The notes under the pieces are model-generated. The model saw only the letters and a list, made by a program, of their open reading frames with translations, did not search any database and was not told the origin of the DNA. The position numbers were made by a program, and so were the translations under genes. This document shows, piece by piece, positions 10,701 through 18,093 of a stretch of DNA of 64,000 nucleotides. Where the stretch lies: NCBI GenBank assembly GCA_022842245.1, contig JALHPZ010000025.1, positions 35,489 to 99,488 of the forward strand. Reading direction: 5' to 3'. How positions within the stretch are numbered: the stretch's first letter is position 1; each line of letters opens with the position of its first letter. Source of the DNA: Gemmataceae bacterium. Its GTDB lineage: Bacteria > Planctomycetota > Planctomycetia > Gemmatales > Gemmataceae.

Positions 10701-10862
10701 CCGAGCGGAGCCGTCTGGCGGTTCGTCCCCAAGTCCGGCGGCGGCTGGCAGGCGATCCTCCGCCTGCCCGAACCGAAGGATGCGGCGAAGGCCGAAGTGG
10801 CCTTCACCGCGTGGTCCGCCCCCAAGAACGACGACGCGATCATCGGCGCGATCGGGAAGTAG
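7776..10862 (+). CDS. Large secreted pentaheme c-type cytochrome with PA14-like N-terminus
   Basis: The 1028-residue protein starts at ATG 7776 with a signal peptide (MKYLLTLCLLAAPLAAA). Residues ~60-170 resemble a PA14-type beta sandwich (WRGYIQIVTAGKYRFTA). Five CxxCH heme sites follow at residues 208, 311, 444, 531 and 649: CKNCH, CAACH, CVNCH, CLNCH and CIKCH. The C-terminal ~300 residues resemble the dehydrogenase-associated beta domain found in planctomycete glucose/sorbosone dehydrogenase-like proteins, but have no heme. An acidic linker (KKSEDDDEDKP) is present near residue 330. I infer a periplasmic electron carrier or redox enzyme; the donor is unknown. Confidence 0.88.
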   Translation: MKYLLTLCLLAAPLAAAEPEVDRKQLKPGLIAGFTQYPERPMTSTSYRLEPTVALFLPQGEGATPKGTTADASWRGYIQIVTAGKYRFTALAQGGAADVVLLRGGNIVRALEGSHEGYKSAELPTKAVEAVGSEVELEPGVYRFTARFNGRGGNPTASRFELHWEGPGFKREPIPHFFFGHLPAQRTDTVDKSLPGTHGRFLYEELGCKNCHASKNQTYVERTGPDLSDVGRRVFPGWMDAWLADPAKLRPHTTMPKLFTDDERGRAERYAVGQYLASLGGPIREPKVPTISNEWSKSLTNGSKLFTTTGCAACHGKQLAATAKKSEDDDEDKPVKFEPTSSLFGFGSATGSQAIYALGGLGSKTTPDELQRYLLDPLKRNPHGRMPNMQLTNDEARDLARHLYRMTDDKIERDGPKEPAMKPADFDAKTWMELGQRLVTSKGCVNCHTVAPGGQKLPAREAVSLDYKTGDKRNRSDFGCLSAKPSADKTPVYALDAEQAKALKAFVGRGLMADAPSSIELARSAMKRFSCLNCHVRDGEGGIGTELADQMKKLENAENADDVAPPRLTGVGHKAKTSWLNAVLTQGARARPWMSLRMPQYGAANVGHLPTALAHLEATLPDDTTKPVKYAAASLDAGRKLSGSEGLGCIKCHDISGHVGGGTRGPDLARTAERLRYDWYERWMHNPQRLAPGTKMPQNFNNGKSAFANLLNGDADPQIEAIWAYLSLGPGLPLPAGMEPPKGLILKGTERPEILRTFMPDGAGTKAIAVGFAGSSFVFDAAACRVAYAWEGNFVDASPVWNNRGGAPAKLLGPKFLAPPAGPPWGVTGSRTPPDFAKRAKDPAFGAPLPNEQIYQGPRHTRFEGYTLDDAGVPTFRYRVSDPDEKGELAIRETIAPAKGTVATGLTRSFAIEQPATRTAWLLAGETAGLPRAFGPSGTALELNLKDDAPEIPAVGAKVVLPDGGRATVLVVGTAPSGAVWRFVPKSGGGWQAILRLPEPKDAAKAEVAFTAWSAPKNDDAIIGAIGK

Positions 10863-10973
10863 CTTCGCCAAGGGTCAGGAGCCGGGAGTCGGGAGACGGG
10901 AGAAAGCAGCACCGAAGACTTGGAGTGATTACGGAGGGCGGTATTCGAGGTTCCAGTTTTAGCGAAGTCGAAA

Positions 10974-11073
10974 GATAATGTTTTTCGGCCCAACGGGCCG
11001 ACTCTAACAGCCCAGGCCGAAGGCCTGGGATAGGATGGCCATAGACCCCGGCCCTGAAAGGGCCGCTCGTGCG
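10974..11073 (+). repeat. Left arm of REP-like inverted repeat flanking the transposase
   Basis: This arm contains nested palindromes: CAGGCCGAAGGCCTG (in GCCCAGGCCGAAGGCCTGGG) and GGCCCTGAAAGGGCC. Its reverse complement matches 11546-11650 over about 100 bp with few differences. The arm ends just before the transposase ATG. Confidence 0.85.
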
Positions 11074-11082
11074 AGGATTCCG

Positions 11083-11535
11083 ATGGCACAATCGCTCGCC
11101 AAAGTTTACATCCACGCCATCTTTTCGACGCACCATCGACAACCGCTCATTTTGGATCCGTGGCAGGACGAATTGTTTCAGGTGATCGGCGGAACCATCA
11201 ACGGGATCGGTTGCCAATCGTTGACCATCGGTGGCGTGACCGATCACGTGCATCTTCTCTTCCAACTCGGGCGAACGATCGCCCTCGCCGACGCGATCGG
11301 TCGCATCAAGGCAGCCAGTTCGAGTTGGGTGAATGAAAAAGTCGGACCGTCGACGCGATTCCAGTGGCAGTCCGGATACGGCGCGTTCTCGGTTAGCCAT
11401 TCCAATGTGGAACGCGTCCGGGCCTACATTCTTCGGCAACCGGAGCACCACGCGAAGGAGTCGTTTCAAGAGGAGTTTCGCACGTGGTTGCGGAAGTATG
11501 CAATCGAATGGGACGAACGCTATGTTTGGGACTGA
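11083..11535 (+). CDS. REP-associated tyrosine transposase (IS200-like, Y1)
   Basis: The 150-residue protein starts at ATG 11083. It has the HUH nuclease motif DHVHLL (H55, H57) and a candidate catalytic tyrosine in RAYILRQ (Y115). The C-terminal FQWQSGYGAFSVSHS segment is typical of the REP-associated (RAYT) branch of the IS200/IS605 superfamily. Such single-strand transposases act on REP palindromes and are usually single-copy, domesticated genes. Both flanks carry a ~100-bp inverted repeat built of REP-like palindromes, and related solo elements lie at about 60.1 and 62.7 kb. The frame is intact, so activity is possible. Confidence 0.92.
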   Translation: MAQSLAKVYIHAIFSTHHRQPLILDPWQDELFQVIGGTINGIGCQSLTIGGVTDHVHLLFQLGRTIALADAIGRIKAASSSWVNEKVGPSTRFQWQSGYGAFSVSHSNVERVRAYILRQPEHHAKESFQEEFRTWLRKYAIEWDERYVWD

Positions 11536-11545
11536 GCCATGCAGG

Positions 11546-11650
11546 AGCGGCCCTTTCAGGGCCGGAATACATGGGCATCGGTCGCGTCCCCCAGGCCTTC
11601 GGCCTGGGCTGACAGAGTCGGCCTTTCAGGCCGAAAGGCGACGATTATCG
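11546..11650 (-). repeat. Right arm of REP-like inverted repeat flanking the transposase
   Basis: This is the inverted partner of 10974-11073. It holds GGCCCTTTCAGGGCC, CCCAGGCCTTCGGCCTGGG and CGGCCTTTCAGGCCG. The three palindromes appear in mirror order to those of the left arm. Confidence 0.85.
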
Positions 11651-11693
11651 AGTGTTTCGATTGGTGGTTCTCGACGAGTAGCCGTGTAAACTC

Positions 11694-11738
11694 GACCCCT
11701 GACCCCTGACCCCGCTACCTGACCCCTGACCCCGCGAC
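11694..11738 (+). repeat. Tandem GACCCCT heptamer repeats
   Basis: Five copies of GACCCC(T/G) occur in two clusters separated by CTACCT, immediately upstream of aat. Copy number could vary by slippage. They sit where the aat ribosome-binding site would be expected, and no clear Shine-Dalgarno sequence is visible. Confidence 0.6.
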
Positions 11739-11740
11739 GT

Positions 11741-12409
11741 ATGCGCGCCATCCTTCCCAACGACCGACCGTGGATCCCGCCCGAACTCGCCGATGGCGAA
11801 GGTCTGGTCGGCGTCGGCGGCGACTTGAGCGCGTCCACTCTGCTCAAGGCCTACTCCGATGGCGTCTTCCCCTGGTTCAACGACGACGATCCCGTCCTCT
11901 GGTGGTCCCCCGACCCCCGCGCCGTCATCGAATACGAAACGCTCCACGTCTCCCGCAGCCTCGCCCGCACGATGCGCAAAGGGATCTTCCACGTCACCAT
12001 CGACCAGTGCTTCGAACGGGTCATGCGCGAGTGCGGCGTCGGTCGGCCCGAAGGCACCTGGATCACGCCCCGCATGATCGACGCCTACCGGCAACTGCAC
12101 CGGCTCGGCCACGCCCACAGCCTCGAAGTCTGGAAGGACGACGAACTGGCGGGCGGAATCTACGGCGTCGCCATCGGCGCGTTCTTCGCCGGCGAGTCGA
12201 TGTTCCACCGCGTCAGCGACGGGTCCAAGGTCGCCCTCGTCGCGCTCATGACGCACCTGCAGGCACGGGGTTATGAATTGATCGACGTGCAGATGACGAC
12301 CGAACACACCCGCAAGATGGGCGCCGTCGAAATCCCCCGCACCCGCTACCTGCGCCGGCTGCGACAGGCCGTCGGCAAGTCCCACATCCGCTTCGCCCGC
12401 TACGAATGA
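11741..12409 (+). CDS. aat: Leucyl/phenylalanyl-tRNA--protein transferase
   Basis: The 222-residue protein contains the family's N-terminal GLVGVGGDLS and GVFPWFN segments. Later motifs include WWSPDPRAVI, GTWITPRMIDAY, LAGGIYGVAIGAFFAGESMFH and the C-terminal MTTEHTRKMGAVEIPR. It adds Leu or Phe from aminoacyl-tRNA to proteins with N-terminal Arg or Lys, marking them for ClpS/ClpAP degradation (N-end rule) in the cytoplasm. The start MRAILPND is the only in-frame ATG before the core. It converges with the LTxxQ-like gene across a terminator hairpin. Confidence 0.96.
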   Translation: MRAILPNDRPWIPPELADGEGLVGVGGDLSASTLLKAYSDGVFPWFNDDDPVLWWSPDPRAVIEYETLHVSRSLARTMRKGIFHVTIDQCFERVMRECGVGRPEGTWITPRMIDAYRQLHRLGHAHSLEVWKDDELAGGIYGVAIGAFFAGESMFHRVSDGSKVALVALMTHLQARGYELIDVQMTTEHTRKMGAVEIPRTRYLRRLRQAVGKSHIRFARYE

Positions 12410-12413
12410 AAAC

Positions 12414-12435
12414 GGCCGGGGGTTCTCCCCCGGCC
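12414..12435. terminator. Bidirectional hairpin between aat and 12460 gene
   Basis: A perfect 9-bp stem (GGCCGGGGG / CCCCCGGCC) with TTCT loop lies between convergent stop codons, 4 bp after aat. The AAAA before it could serve as a U tract for the minus-strand transcript. Confidence 0.75.
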
Positions 12436-12459
12436 TGCCACGGTCCAATGCCACTCGGT

Positions 12460-13158
12460 TCAGTTGTCCCGACGCATCGGGCGCTGCGGGGCCAGCTTCG
12501 CGAGGTCGAACTTCTCGCCGATCATTTCCTTCCACTGCTTCCGCTGATCCGCGGTCAGCAGCTCGACGCACTTGTCCAGCGCCTCCTCACGCAGCGATTG
12601 CATCTTCTTCTGTGTGTCCGCGCCGAAACCGGCCTGGAACAGCTCGCGAATGTCCTTCTGCAGCTCGTCGTTGATCGTCTTGAACTTGTCCTTCTGGTCG
12701 TCGGAAATCTTGAGGTCTTTCGCCACCTTCTCGTTGGCGAACGCCGCCAGCCCCATCCGCTGGCGGTCGATCTGGTCGAGCCGCTTGGTCTGTTCGGCCG
12801 AAAGCCCCTTCAGCAGTTCCTTGCGGTCCTCGATCACCTTGATCTGCGCCTTCAGGCGGGCGATCTGGTCGTCGTCTTCCTGGCCGAGCGTGGCGAGCTT
12901 CTGCATCTCGGCCATCTGAGCCTCCTGGAACTTCGCGAACTTCTCCTTCATCTCGTCGGAGATCTTCAGCTCGTCCTGAAGGGCCTTGTTCGAGAGCAAC
13001 GTCGACTTCAGGTTCTGCCCTCCCCCGCCAAAGCCGCCGGCGAAGCCGGCACCGCCGAAGCCGCCGAACCCGCCGGGACGGGGCTGCTGGGCCGAAGCCG
13101 AGACGCCGATCACCATCACCAGAACCATCGATGCGAGCAAACGAGACGTGATTCGCAT
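12460..13158 (-). CDS. Secreted helical protein with LTxxQ-like motifs
   Basis: The 232-residue protein starts at ATG 13158 with a signal peptide (MRITSRLLASMVLVMVIGVSASA) and then a Gly/Phe-rich segment (residues ~25-48). The rest is charged and predicted helical, with repeats of the form LKISDEMKEKF, LSAEQTKRLDQI, LKISDDQKDKF and LTADQRKQWKEM. These resemble the LTxxQ repeats of Spy/CpxP periplasmic chaperone-like proteins, but the match is only at motif level. Planctomycetes have many such proteins of unknown function. It is divergent from an EF-hand protein. Confidence 0.75.
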   Translation of the reverse strand: MRITSRLLASMVLVMVIGVSASAQQPRPGGFGGFGGAGFAGGFGGGGQNLKSTLLSNKALQDELKISDEMKEKFAKFQEAQMAEMQKLATLGQEDDDQIARLKAQIKVIEDRKELLKGLSAEQTKRLDQIDRQRMGLAAFANEKVAKDLKISDDQKDKFKTINDELQKDIRELFQAGFGADTQKKMQSLREEALDKCVELLTADQRKQWKEMIGEKFDLAKLAPQRPMRRDN

Positions 13159-13307
13159 GGGAGAACCCCTGGATATGTCACGGACGGGACTGCCCCGTCC
13201 GTCTAGTGTGGATCGTATCCCGCACCGGCCGGAAATGACAGCCCACACCATGAGAAATGGATGAACGTTCCGATTTCCGCATGCCGGCGTCTCCGCTTCC
13301 CAACGGG

Positions 13308-13363
13308 GTTCGTCGGAAGAAACGCCTCCCACCCCCCCACTCCGCCGGAAAATTCCGGCGAAC
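13308..13363. repeat. 56-bp inverted-repeat element, copy 1
   Basis: The ends are GTTCGTCGGAA and TTCCGGCGAAC, an imperfect 11-bp inverted repeat. The whole unit differs at only about three positions from 61536-61591. Both copies lie in divergent intergenic regions. Confidence 0.8.
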
Positions 13364-13434
13364 GCGACGGCGATTTCAACCGAAACCCGACACCGGTGTC
13401 CGGTGTTGGATAATCGCCGAACTGGAGAGATCGC

Positions 13435-14511
13435 GTGCGGTACGTGGGAATCGCTTCGAAGTTGGCCCTGACCGCCTGGTTGCTCGCCGGCCTCGTCGCG
13501 CCGCCCGTGACGACCGGGCAGGAATTGCGGGAACCGAAGATCAAGAAGCCGAAAGCCGAGAAGCCCCTCCGACCGGACCGACCGGAAAAGCCGGCCGCCG
13601 CCGACAAACTCGCACGGATCAACGAGAAGCTGGCCGAGAAGGAAGAGAAGATCCTCTTCGCCACCGCGAAGCAGACGTTCGGCGGCGAAACCGAGCGCGA
13701 CCGCTGGGTGAAGGTGATGGCGGAAGTTCATCCCGGCGCGACCGTGCCGGACGCACGCGGCGAGGTCGATTTCGGCCGCTGGTTCGACGCCGTCAGTCAG
13801 GGCCAGCCGGCGTGGGCCTTGCAATCGATCCGCGACAAGCCGGTGAAGGAACTGTACCTCCGCTCCGCCCAGCGTCTCGGTCTGGAGAAAAGCCCGTCGA
13901 TCCCTCGCGAGGCGTTCCTGACCTATGCCGTTCAGAACCTCTCGGCCGGTCAATCGCCCCCGTGGAAGGAGCCGAAGATCGAGATCGACCCCTTCGACGC
14001 CGCCGCGAGGATCTTCACCGGAATGGACCGCGACAAGTCCGGCGCGCTCGAGCCGGCCGAACAGACCGAAACCTTGAAGGCCGTCCTGGAGCAGTTCGAC
14101 GCGAACCGCAACGGCGCGCTGGAGTACGAAGAGTACCGCGAGTACTTCCGCGCCCGGATGGGCAGCTATCGCGAGAACCCGGCATCCCTCGCCGCCGGGC
14201 CGCCCGAACCGCGAGCCGCCCCGAAATCGGATTCGCCGAACGCCGACGAGGCCTCGAAGCCCGAACCACCGATCCCCTTGCCGAAGTGGTATCGCGAACT
14301 CGACGAGGACCGCGACGGGCAGGTCGGCCTCTACGAATGGCGCACCGTCGGCCAGCGACCCCTCGGCGAGTTCCCCACCCTGGACCGCGACGGCGACGGT
14401 CTCCTCACCCCCTTCGAGATCAAACACCTCCTGAAACTCGAACCGCAATCCCCCTACCTCAAGGCCAACCTCCCGTCGATCCCCTCGCAGTACGTCCGCC
14501 GGCGGAAATGA
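13435..14511 (+). CDS. Secreted EF-hand domain protein
   Basis: The 358-residue protein starts at a GTG (13435) that opens directly onto a hydrophobic leader. A Lys/Pro-rich segment (residues ~35-60) follows. Two adjacent EF-hand loops (DRDKSGALEPAE and DANRNGALEYEE, residues ~200-230) and two more near the C-terminus (DEDRDGQVGLYE and DRDGDGLLTPFE) give four calcium-binding candidates. Calcium-responsive structural or signalling roles outside the cytoplasm are plausible; no enzymatic domain is visible. Confidence 0.82.
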   Translation: MRYVGIASKLALTAWLLAGLVAPPVTTGQELREPKIKKPKAEKPLRPDRPEKPAAADKLARINEKLAEKEEKILFATAKQTFGGETERDRWVKVMAEVHPGATVPDARGEVDFGRWFDAVSQGQPAWALQSIRDKPVKELYLRSAQRLGLEKSPSIPREAFLTYAVQNLSAGQSPPWKEPKIEIDPFDAAARIFTGMDRDKSGALEPAEQTETLKAVLEQFDANRNGALEYEEYREYFRARMGSYRENPASLAAGPPEPRAAPKSDSPNADEASKPEPPIPLPKWYRELDEDRDGQVGLYEWRTVGQRPLGEFPTLDRDGDGLLTPFEIKHLLKLEPQSPYLKANLPSIPSQYVRRRK

Positions 14512-14565
14512 ACGAAGTCGAATCCGCGATCGTGTAAGATGGGTTCATCCGAACTGGAGTCGGCC

Positions 14566-14922
14566 ATGACCCGCGTGAGTTGGGACGCCGTCCCGTTGCC
14601 CGTCCGACAATTCCTCGAGACGCACGGCCTCGACCGTGACGGCTTGACCATCGAAGACGCGGGCCGACCGAAGTACCGATTGGTGCCCGTCGTGGAAGAC
14701 CTGCCATGGAATGAAGACGCCAATCGGCGTCGATTCGAACTGATCGACCGCGAGATCGCCGGGACGATCACGCCGGAGGAATCGCTCGAACTGGAGCGGT
14801 TGCAATCGCGGCTAGAGCGACACGTCAACCGGGTCGCGCCATTGCCTTGGGAAGCTTTACAAGCATTCGAGGCCAGGTTATTGCGGGCGGTCTCACCCAA
14901 TGGCGACAACGGTGCACCATAA
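14566..14922 (+). CDS. Small hypothetical protein, first gene of HNH cassette
   Basis: The protein has 118 residues from ATG 14566; an earlier in-frame ATG at 14539 is possible. No family is recognised. It is acidic and likely helical in its second half (ITPEESLELERLQSRLERH). Its TAA overlaps the ATG of the HNH gene by one base (TAATG), which implies translational coupling. It could be an accessory or inhibitor protein of the nuclease, but that is inferred from position only. Confidence 0.65.
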   Translation: MTRVSWDAVPLPVRQFLETHGLDRDGLTIEDAGRPKYRLVPVVEDLPWNEDANRRRFELIDREIAGTITPEESLELERLQSRLERHVNRVAPLPWEALQAFEARLLRAVSPNGDNGAP

Positions 14923-15503
14923 TGCAGCCGTTTATGTATCCCGAATCGGCCCATGTCCGCGTTCACGGACCGATCGGATATTCCACGACCGACGGGTTCC
15001 GACCGTGGTTGAGGGATGAATTCTCATTCCTTTGCGTTTATTGCTTGCGGATGGAGCAATGGGGACGCAACGTCGCCGAATTCGCGATCGACCACTTTTT
15101 GCCGACGTCAGCTTATCCTGACCGGGCTCTCGAATACGACAACTTGCTCTATGCCTGCGAATCCTGCAATACTCGCAAGGGCGATCAATTGGTCCCCGAT
15201 CCCTTGTCGGTTCTCCTCGAATCCGCGATTACGGTAAACAGCGATGGCACCATCGTGACAAAAACGACGGACGCGAGAAAACTCGTTCGGTCAATGCAAC
15301 TCGATTCTCGCGATGCCGTCAAGTTTCGAGCCAGGTGGATCCGCGTTTTCCAAATCGCCGCCCGCTTCGATCCCGCCCTGCTCGCTGAACTCCTCGCGCC
15401 GCCCGACGACCTGCCCGATCTGGCCGCCCTCCGCCCGCCCGGCGGCAACTCCCGACCCGACGGCGCGGCCCGATCCCACTTCGCCCGGCGCGTTCGCCCC
15501 TAG
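14922..15503 (+). CDS. HNH endonuclease domain protein
   Basis: The 193-residue protein starts at ATG 14922. The zinc-ribbon HNH fold is evident: CVYC (C38, C41), then AIDHF (D57, H58), then DNLLYACESCNTRKGD with N74 and the second Cys pair C79/C82. This arrangement is typical of HNH nucleases that cut DNA, including McrA-like and mobile-element enzymes. The N-terminal 35 residues and the C-terminal 80 residues match no family I recognise. The 5' half is less GC-rich than neighbouring genes, which hints at transfer. The target is unknown. Confidence 0.8.
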   Translation: MQPFMYPESAHVRVHGPIGYSTTDGFRPWLRDEFSFLCVYCLRMEQWGRNVAEFAIDHFLPTSAYPDRALEYDNLLYACESCNTRKGDQLVPDPLSVLLESAITVNSDGTIVTKTTDARKLVRSMQLDSRDAVKFRARWIRVFQIAARFDPALLAELLAPPDDLPDLAALRPPGGNSRPDGAARSHFARRVRP

Positions 15504-15541
15504 AATAACCCGATTGATTCCGCACTCGGGATTTCCACCTC

Positions 15542-17377
15542 ATGGCCTCCTCGCGTTTCGTCGTCGGCATCGACCTCGGCACCACCAACTCCGCGCTCGC
15601 CTACGTCGACACCGGCGCCGCCGACCCCGCCCTGGTCAAGTCCTTCGCCATCCCGCAAGTCGTCCAACCCGGCACCGTCGAGGAACGCCCGCTGCTCCCC
15701 TCGTTCCTCTACCTCCCCGGCGACGGCGAACAACCCGCCGGCGCGCTCAAGCTCCCGTGGGACGCCGCCCGCGACTACGCCGTCGGCGAGTTCGCCCGCA
15801 ACTTCGGCTCGCAGGTCCCCACGCGGCTCGTCGCGTCCGCGAAGTCCTGGCTCGGCCATGCCGGCGTCGACCGCAAGTCCGCCATCCTGCCCTTCCGTGC
15901 CCCGGATACCGGCAAACGCATCTCGCCCGTAGAAGCAGCCACGCGCATCCTCAAGCACCTCGCCGAGGCGTGGAACGCCTCGATGGCCAAGGTGCCCGAC
16001 CATCGCCTCGAACTCCAGGAGATCGTCCTCACCGTGCCGGCGTCGTTCGACGCCATGGCCCGCGACCTCACCGTCGAAGCCGCCAAGGCCGCCGGATTCG
16101 ACCAGCTCACCCTTCTCGAAGAACCGCAAGCGGCGTTCTACTCCTGGCTCGATTCCCTCGGCGACGGCTGGCGGAAGGACGTGACTGTCGGCGACCTCGT
16201 GCTCGTCGCGGACGTCGGCGGCGGCACCACCGACTTCACACTGATCGAAGTCGGCGAAGAGGCCGGCAACCTCGCCCTCACGCGCCTCGCCGTCGGCGAC
16301 CACCTGTTGCTCGGCGGCGACAACATGGACCTCGCCCTCGCCCACACCGCCGCCGCCGCGCTCGCCAAGACCGGCACGAAACTCGACGCCAACCAGATGC
16401 TCCAACTCACCTACGGCTGCCGGGCCGCGAAGGAGTTCCTGCTCGCCGACTCCACGCGCCAGTCGGCCCCGGTCACGGTGCTGGGCAAGGGGCGATCCGT
16501 CATCGGCGGGTCGATCAAGTACGACCTGCCCCGGGCGGACGTCGAGAAGGTGCTGATCGACGGCTTCTTCCCGGACTGTGCCCGGGATGCCGAGCCGGCG
16601 AAGGCGCGTGTGGGCGGGTTGCAAGAACTCGGCCTGCCGTACGTCGCCGACGCCGCCGTGACGCGCCACCTCGCCAGCTTCCTGCACCGCCAGGCGGAGG
16701 CGCTCGCGACCCGGGAGCGGCCCCGGCGAGCCGGCAGCCGAAAGGCTGCGGGTGATGCCACGCTACCGACGGCGGTGCTGTTCAACGGCGGCGTCTTCAA
16801 GTCGGATGCACTCCGCAACCGCCTGATGGCCGTGCTGAACGGCTGGGCGAAGGCGTCGAAGGCCGACGCCGCCCGCGTCCTCGCCGGCGCCGACCTCGAT
16901 CAGGCCGTCGCCAAGGGGGCCGCCTACTACGGCCTCGTGCGACGGGGCCAGGGGATCCGCATCCGGGGCGGCACCGCCCGCGCCTACTACATCGGCGTCG
17001 AGACCGCCGCCCCCGCCGTGCCGGGCCTGACGCCCCCGATCAAGGCGCTCTGCGTCGCCCCGTTCGGCATGGAGGAAGGCACCGAAGCCGACCTGCCCAA
17101 ACAGGAGTTCGGCCTCGTCGTCGGCGAGGAGGCCGAGTTCCGTTTCCTCGGCTCGACGCTCCGCCGCGACGACAAGGCCGGCACGGTGGTGGACGAGTGG
17201 GAGGAGCAGATCGAGGAACTGACGCCGATGCGCGTGACGCTCGACGGCAAGGGCCGGCAGGTGGTGCCCGTGCACCTGCACAGCAAGGTGACGGAAGTGG
17301 GCCAGTTGGAGTTGTGGTGCCTGAGCCGCGATGGCAAGCATCGCTGGAAGCTGGAGTACAACGTGCGGGAAAAGTGA
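15542..17377 (+). CDS. Hsp70 family protein (DnaK paralogue)
   Basis: The 611-residue protein has the Hsp70/actin ATPase signatures GIDLGTTNS (phosphate 1, residues 9-17) and VADVGGGTTDFTLIE (phosphate 2), plus LLEEPQAAFYSW in the position of the adenosine/connect region. The C-terminal ~170 residues differ from the DnaK substrate-binding domain, so this is one of the non-canonical Hsp70s common in planctomycetes and not the housekeeping DnaK. No grpE or dnaJ is adjacent. It may act as a specialised chaperone with an unlinked partner. Confidence 0.88.
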   Translation: MASSRFVVGIDLGTTNSALAYVDTGAADPALVKSFAIPQVVQPGTVEERPLLPSFLYLPGDGEQPAGALKLPWDAARDYAVGEFARNFGSQVPTRLVASAKSWLGHAGVDRKSAILPFRAPDTGKRISPVEAATRILKHLAEAWNASMAKVPDHRLELQEIVLTVPASFDAMARDLTVEAAKAAGFDQLTLLEEPQAAFYSWLDSLGDGWRKDVTVGDLVLVADVGGGTTDFTLIEVGEEAGNLALTRLAVGDHLLLGGDNMDLALAHTAAAALAKTGTKLDANQMLQLTYGCRAAKEFLLADSTRQSAPVTVLGKGRSVIGGSIKYDLPRADVEKVLIDGFFPDCARDAEPAKARVGGLQELGLPYVADAAVTRHLASFLHRQAEALATRERPRRAGSRKAAGDATLPTAVLFNGGVFKSDALRNRLMAVLNGWAKASKADAARVLAGADLDQAVAKGAAYYGLVRRGQGIRIRGGTARAYYIGVETAAPAVPGLTPPIKALCVAPFGMEEGTEADLPKQEFGLVVGEEAEFRFLGSTLRRDDKAGTVVDEWEEQIEELTPMRVTLDGKGRQVVPVHLHSKVTEVGQLELWCLSRDGKHRWKLEYNVREK

Positions 17378-17478
17378 GGGGAGAAATGCGGAATTCGGAA
17401 TTCGGAATGCGGAATGAAAGAAGAAGTGCGGAGTGAAAGAAGGAGTGCGGAGTGAAAACCTGAACCCCGGCGAGCCGT

Positions 17479-17532
17479 GCGGCGTCAGCCGCCGGATTGC
17501 GGACCGGTGCGACACCCGGCGGCTGACGCCGC
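17479..17532. repeat. 17-bp inverted repeat abutting ribA remnant
   Basis: The perfect arms GCGGCGTCAGCCGCCGG (17479-17495) and CCGGCGGCTGACGCCGC (17516-17532) are separated by 20 nt. The unit lies directly before the point at which RibA similarity begins. Confidence 0.8.
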
Positions 17533-17546
17533 TTGGCTTCGCCCCG

Positions 17547-17786
17547 GACCTCCGCCACTTCGGCATCGGCGCCCAGATCCTGCACGACCTCGGCGTCCGC
17601 CAGATCCGCCTGCTGACGAACAACCCGCGCAAGGTGATCGGCCTCGAAGGCTACGGCTTGAAGATCGTGGAGCGCGTGCCGATCCAGATGGAGCCGGGCG
17701 AGTTCAACCGCGACTACTTGGCGACGAAGCGTGCGAAGCTCGGCCACATGCTGGACAAGTTCGAAGACGGCGACGCGGAGGAGTGA
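17547..17786 (+). pseudogene. 3' remnant of GTP cyclohydrolase II (ribA/ribBA)
   Basis: From 17547 an open frame encodes DLRHFGIGAQILHDLGV, RQIRLLTNNPRKVIGLEGYG and LKIVERVPIQME. These match the C-terminal ~70 residues of GTP cyclohydrolase II, the first enzyme of riboflavin synthesis. Everything upstream of that, including the zinc-binding Cys residues and the catalytic region, is absent and replaced by repeat DNA. An open frame from 17433 joins repeat-derived residues to the remnant, but this cannot be an active enzyme. I call it a gene fragment; a true ribBA must lie elsewhere. Confidence 0.8.
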
Positions 17787-18093
17787 AAACGAGGCGCAAC
17801 TCATTTCCACTCGACTCACGGCTCCGCGATGATTCCGCCGCCACTGCGCCACCCTTCCGCGGACCCACGCCCGATTTTCGGAAGCACCCACGCCCGACAA
17901 CGACTTGCGGCGATTCTGTCGAATGGGCGAGCTGCCAACAGGCGTCGGTACCCGGGCAGTCGGTAAGTGCAAGGAACAGAGAAGGTCTGAAAATCCTTGC
18001 GAAGCGGAACGCTCTGGTTATGATCGAACCGTGATATGTCTCTCGTAGGCGGCAGAATAACTTGTTCGGCGGCGGAGGCGACGGAGGAAGTTC
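17787..18093. other. Intergenic region, 307 bp, no recognisable gene
   Basis: There are no convincing open frames, RNA genes or hairpins. A possible Shine-Dalgarno-like GGAGG (in GACGGAGGAAG) lies just before the ATG at 18094. Confidence 0.4.

Noticed and set aside
8115..10871. 918-codon open frame on the minus strand opposite the pentaheme gene
   Set aside because: It is a shadow frame: the Arg-rich composition comes from GC-rich antisense codons and the plus strand encodes clear heme motifs.
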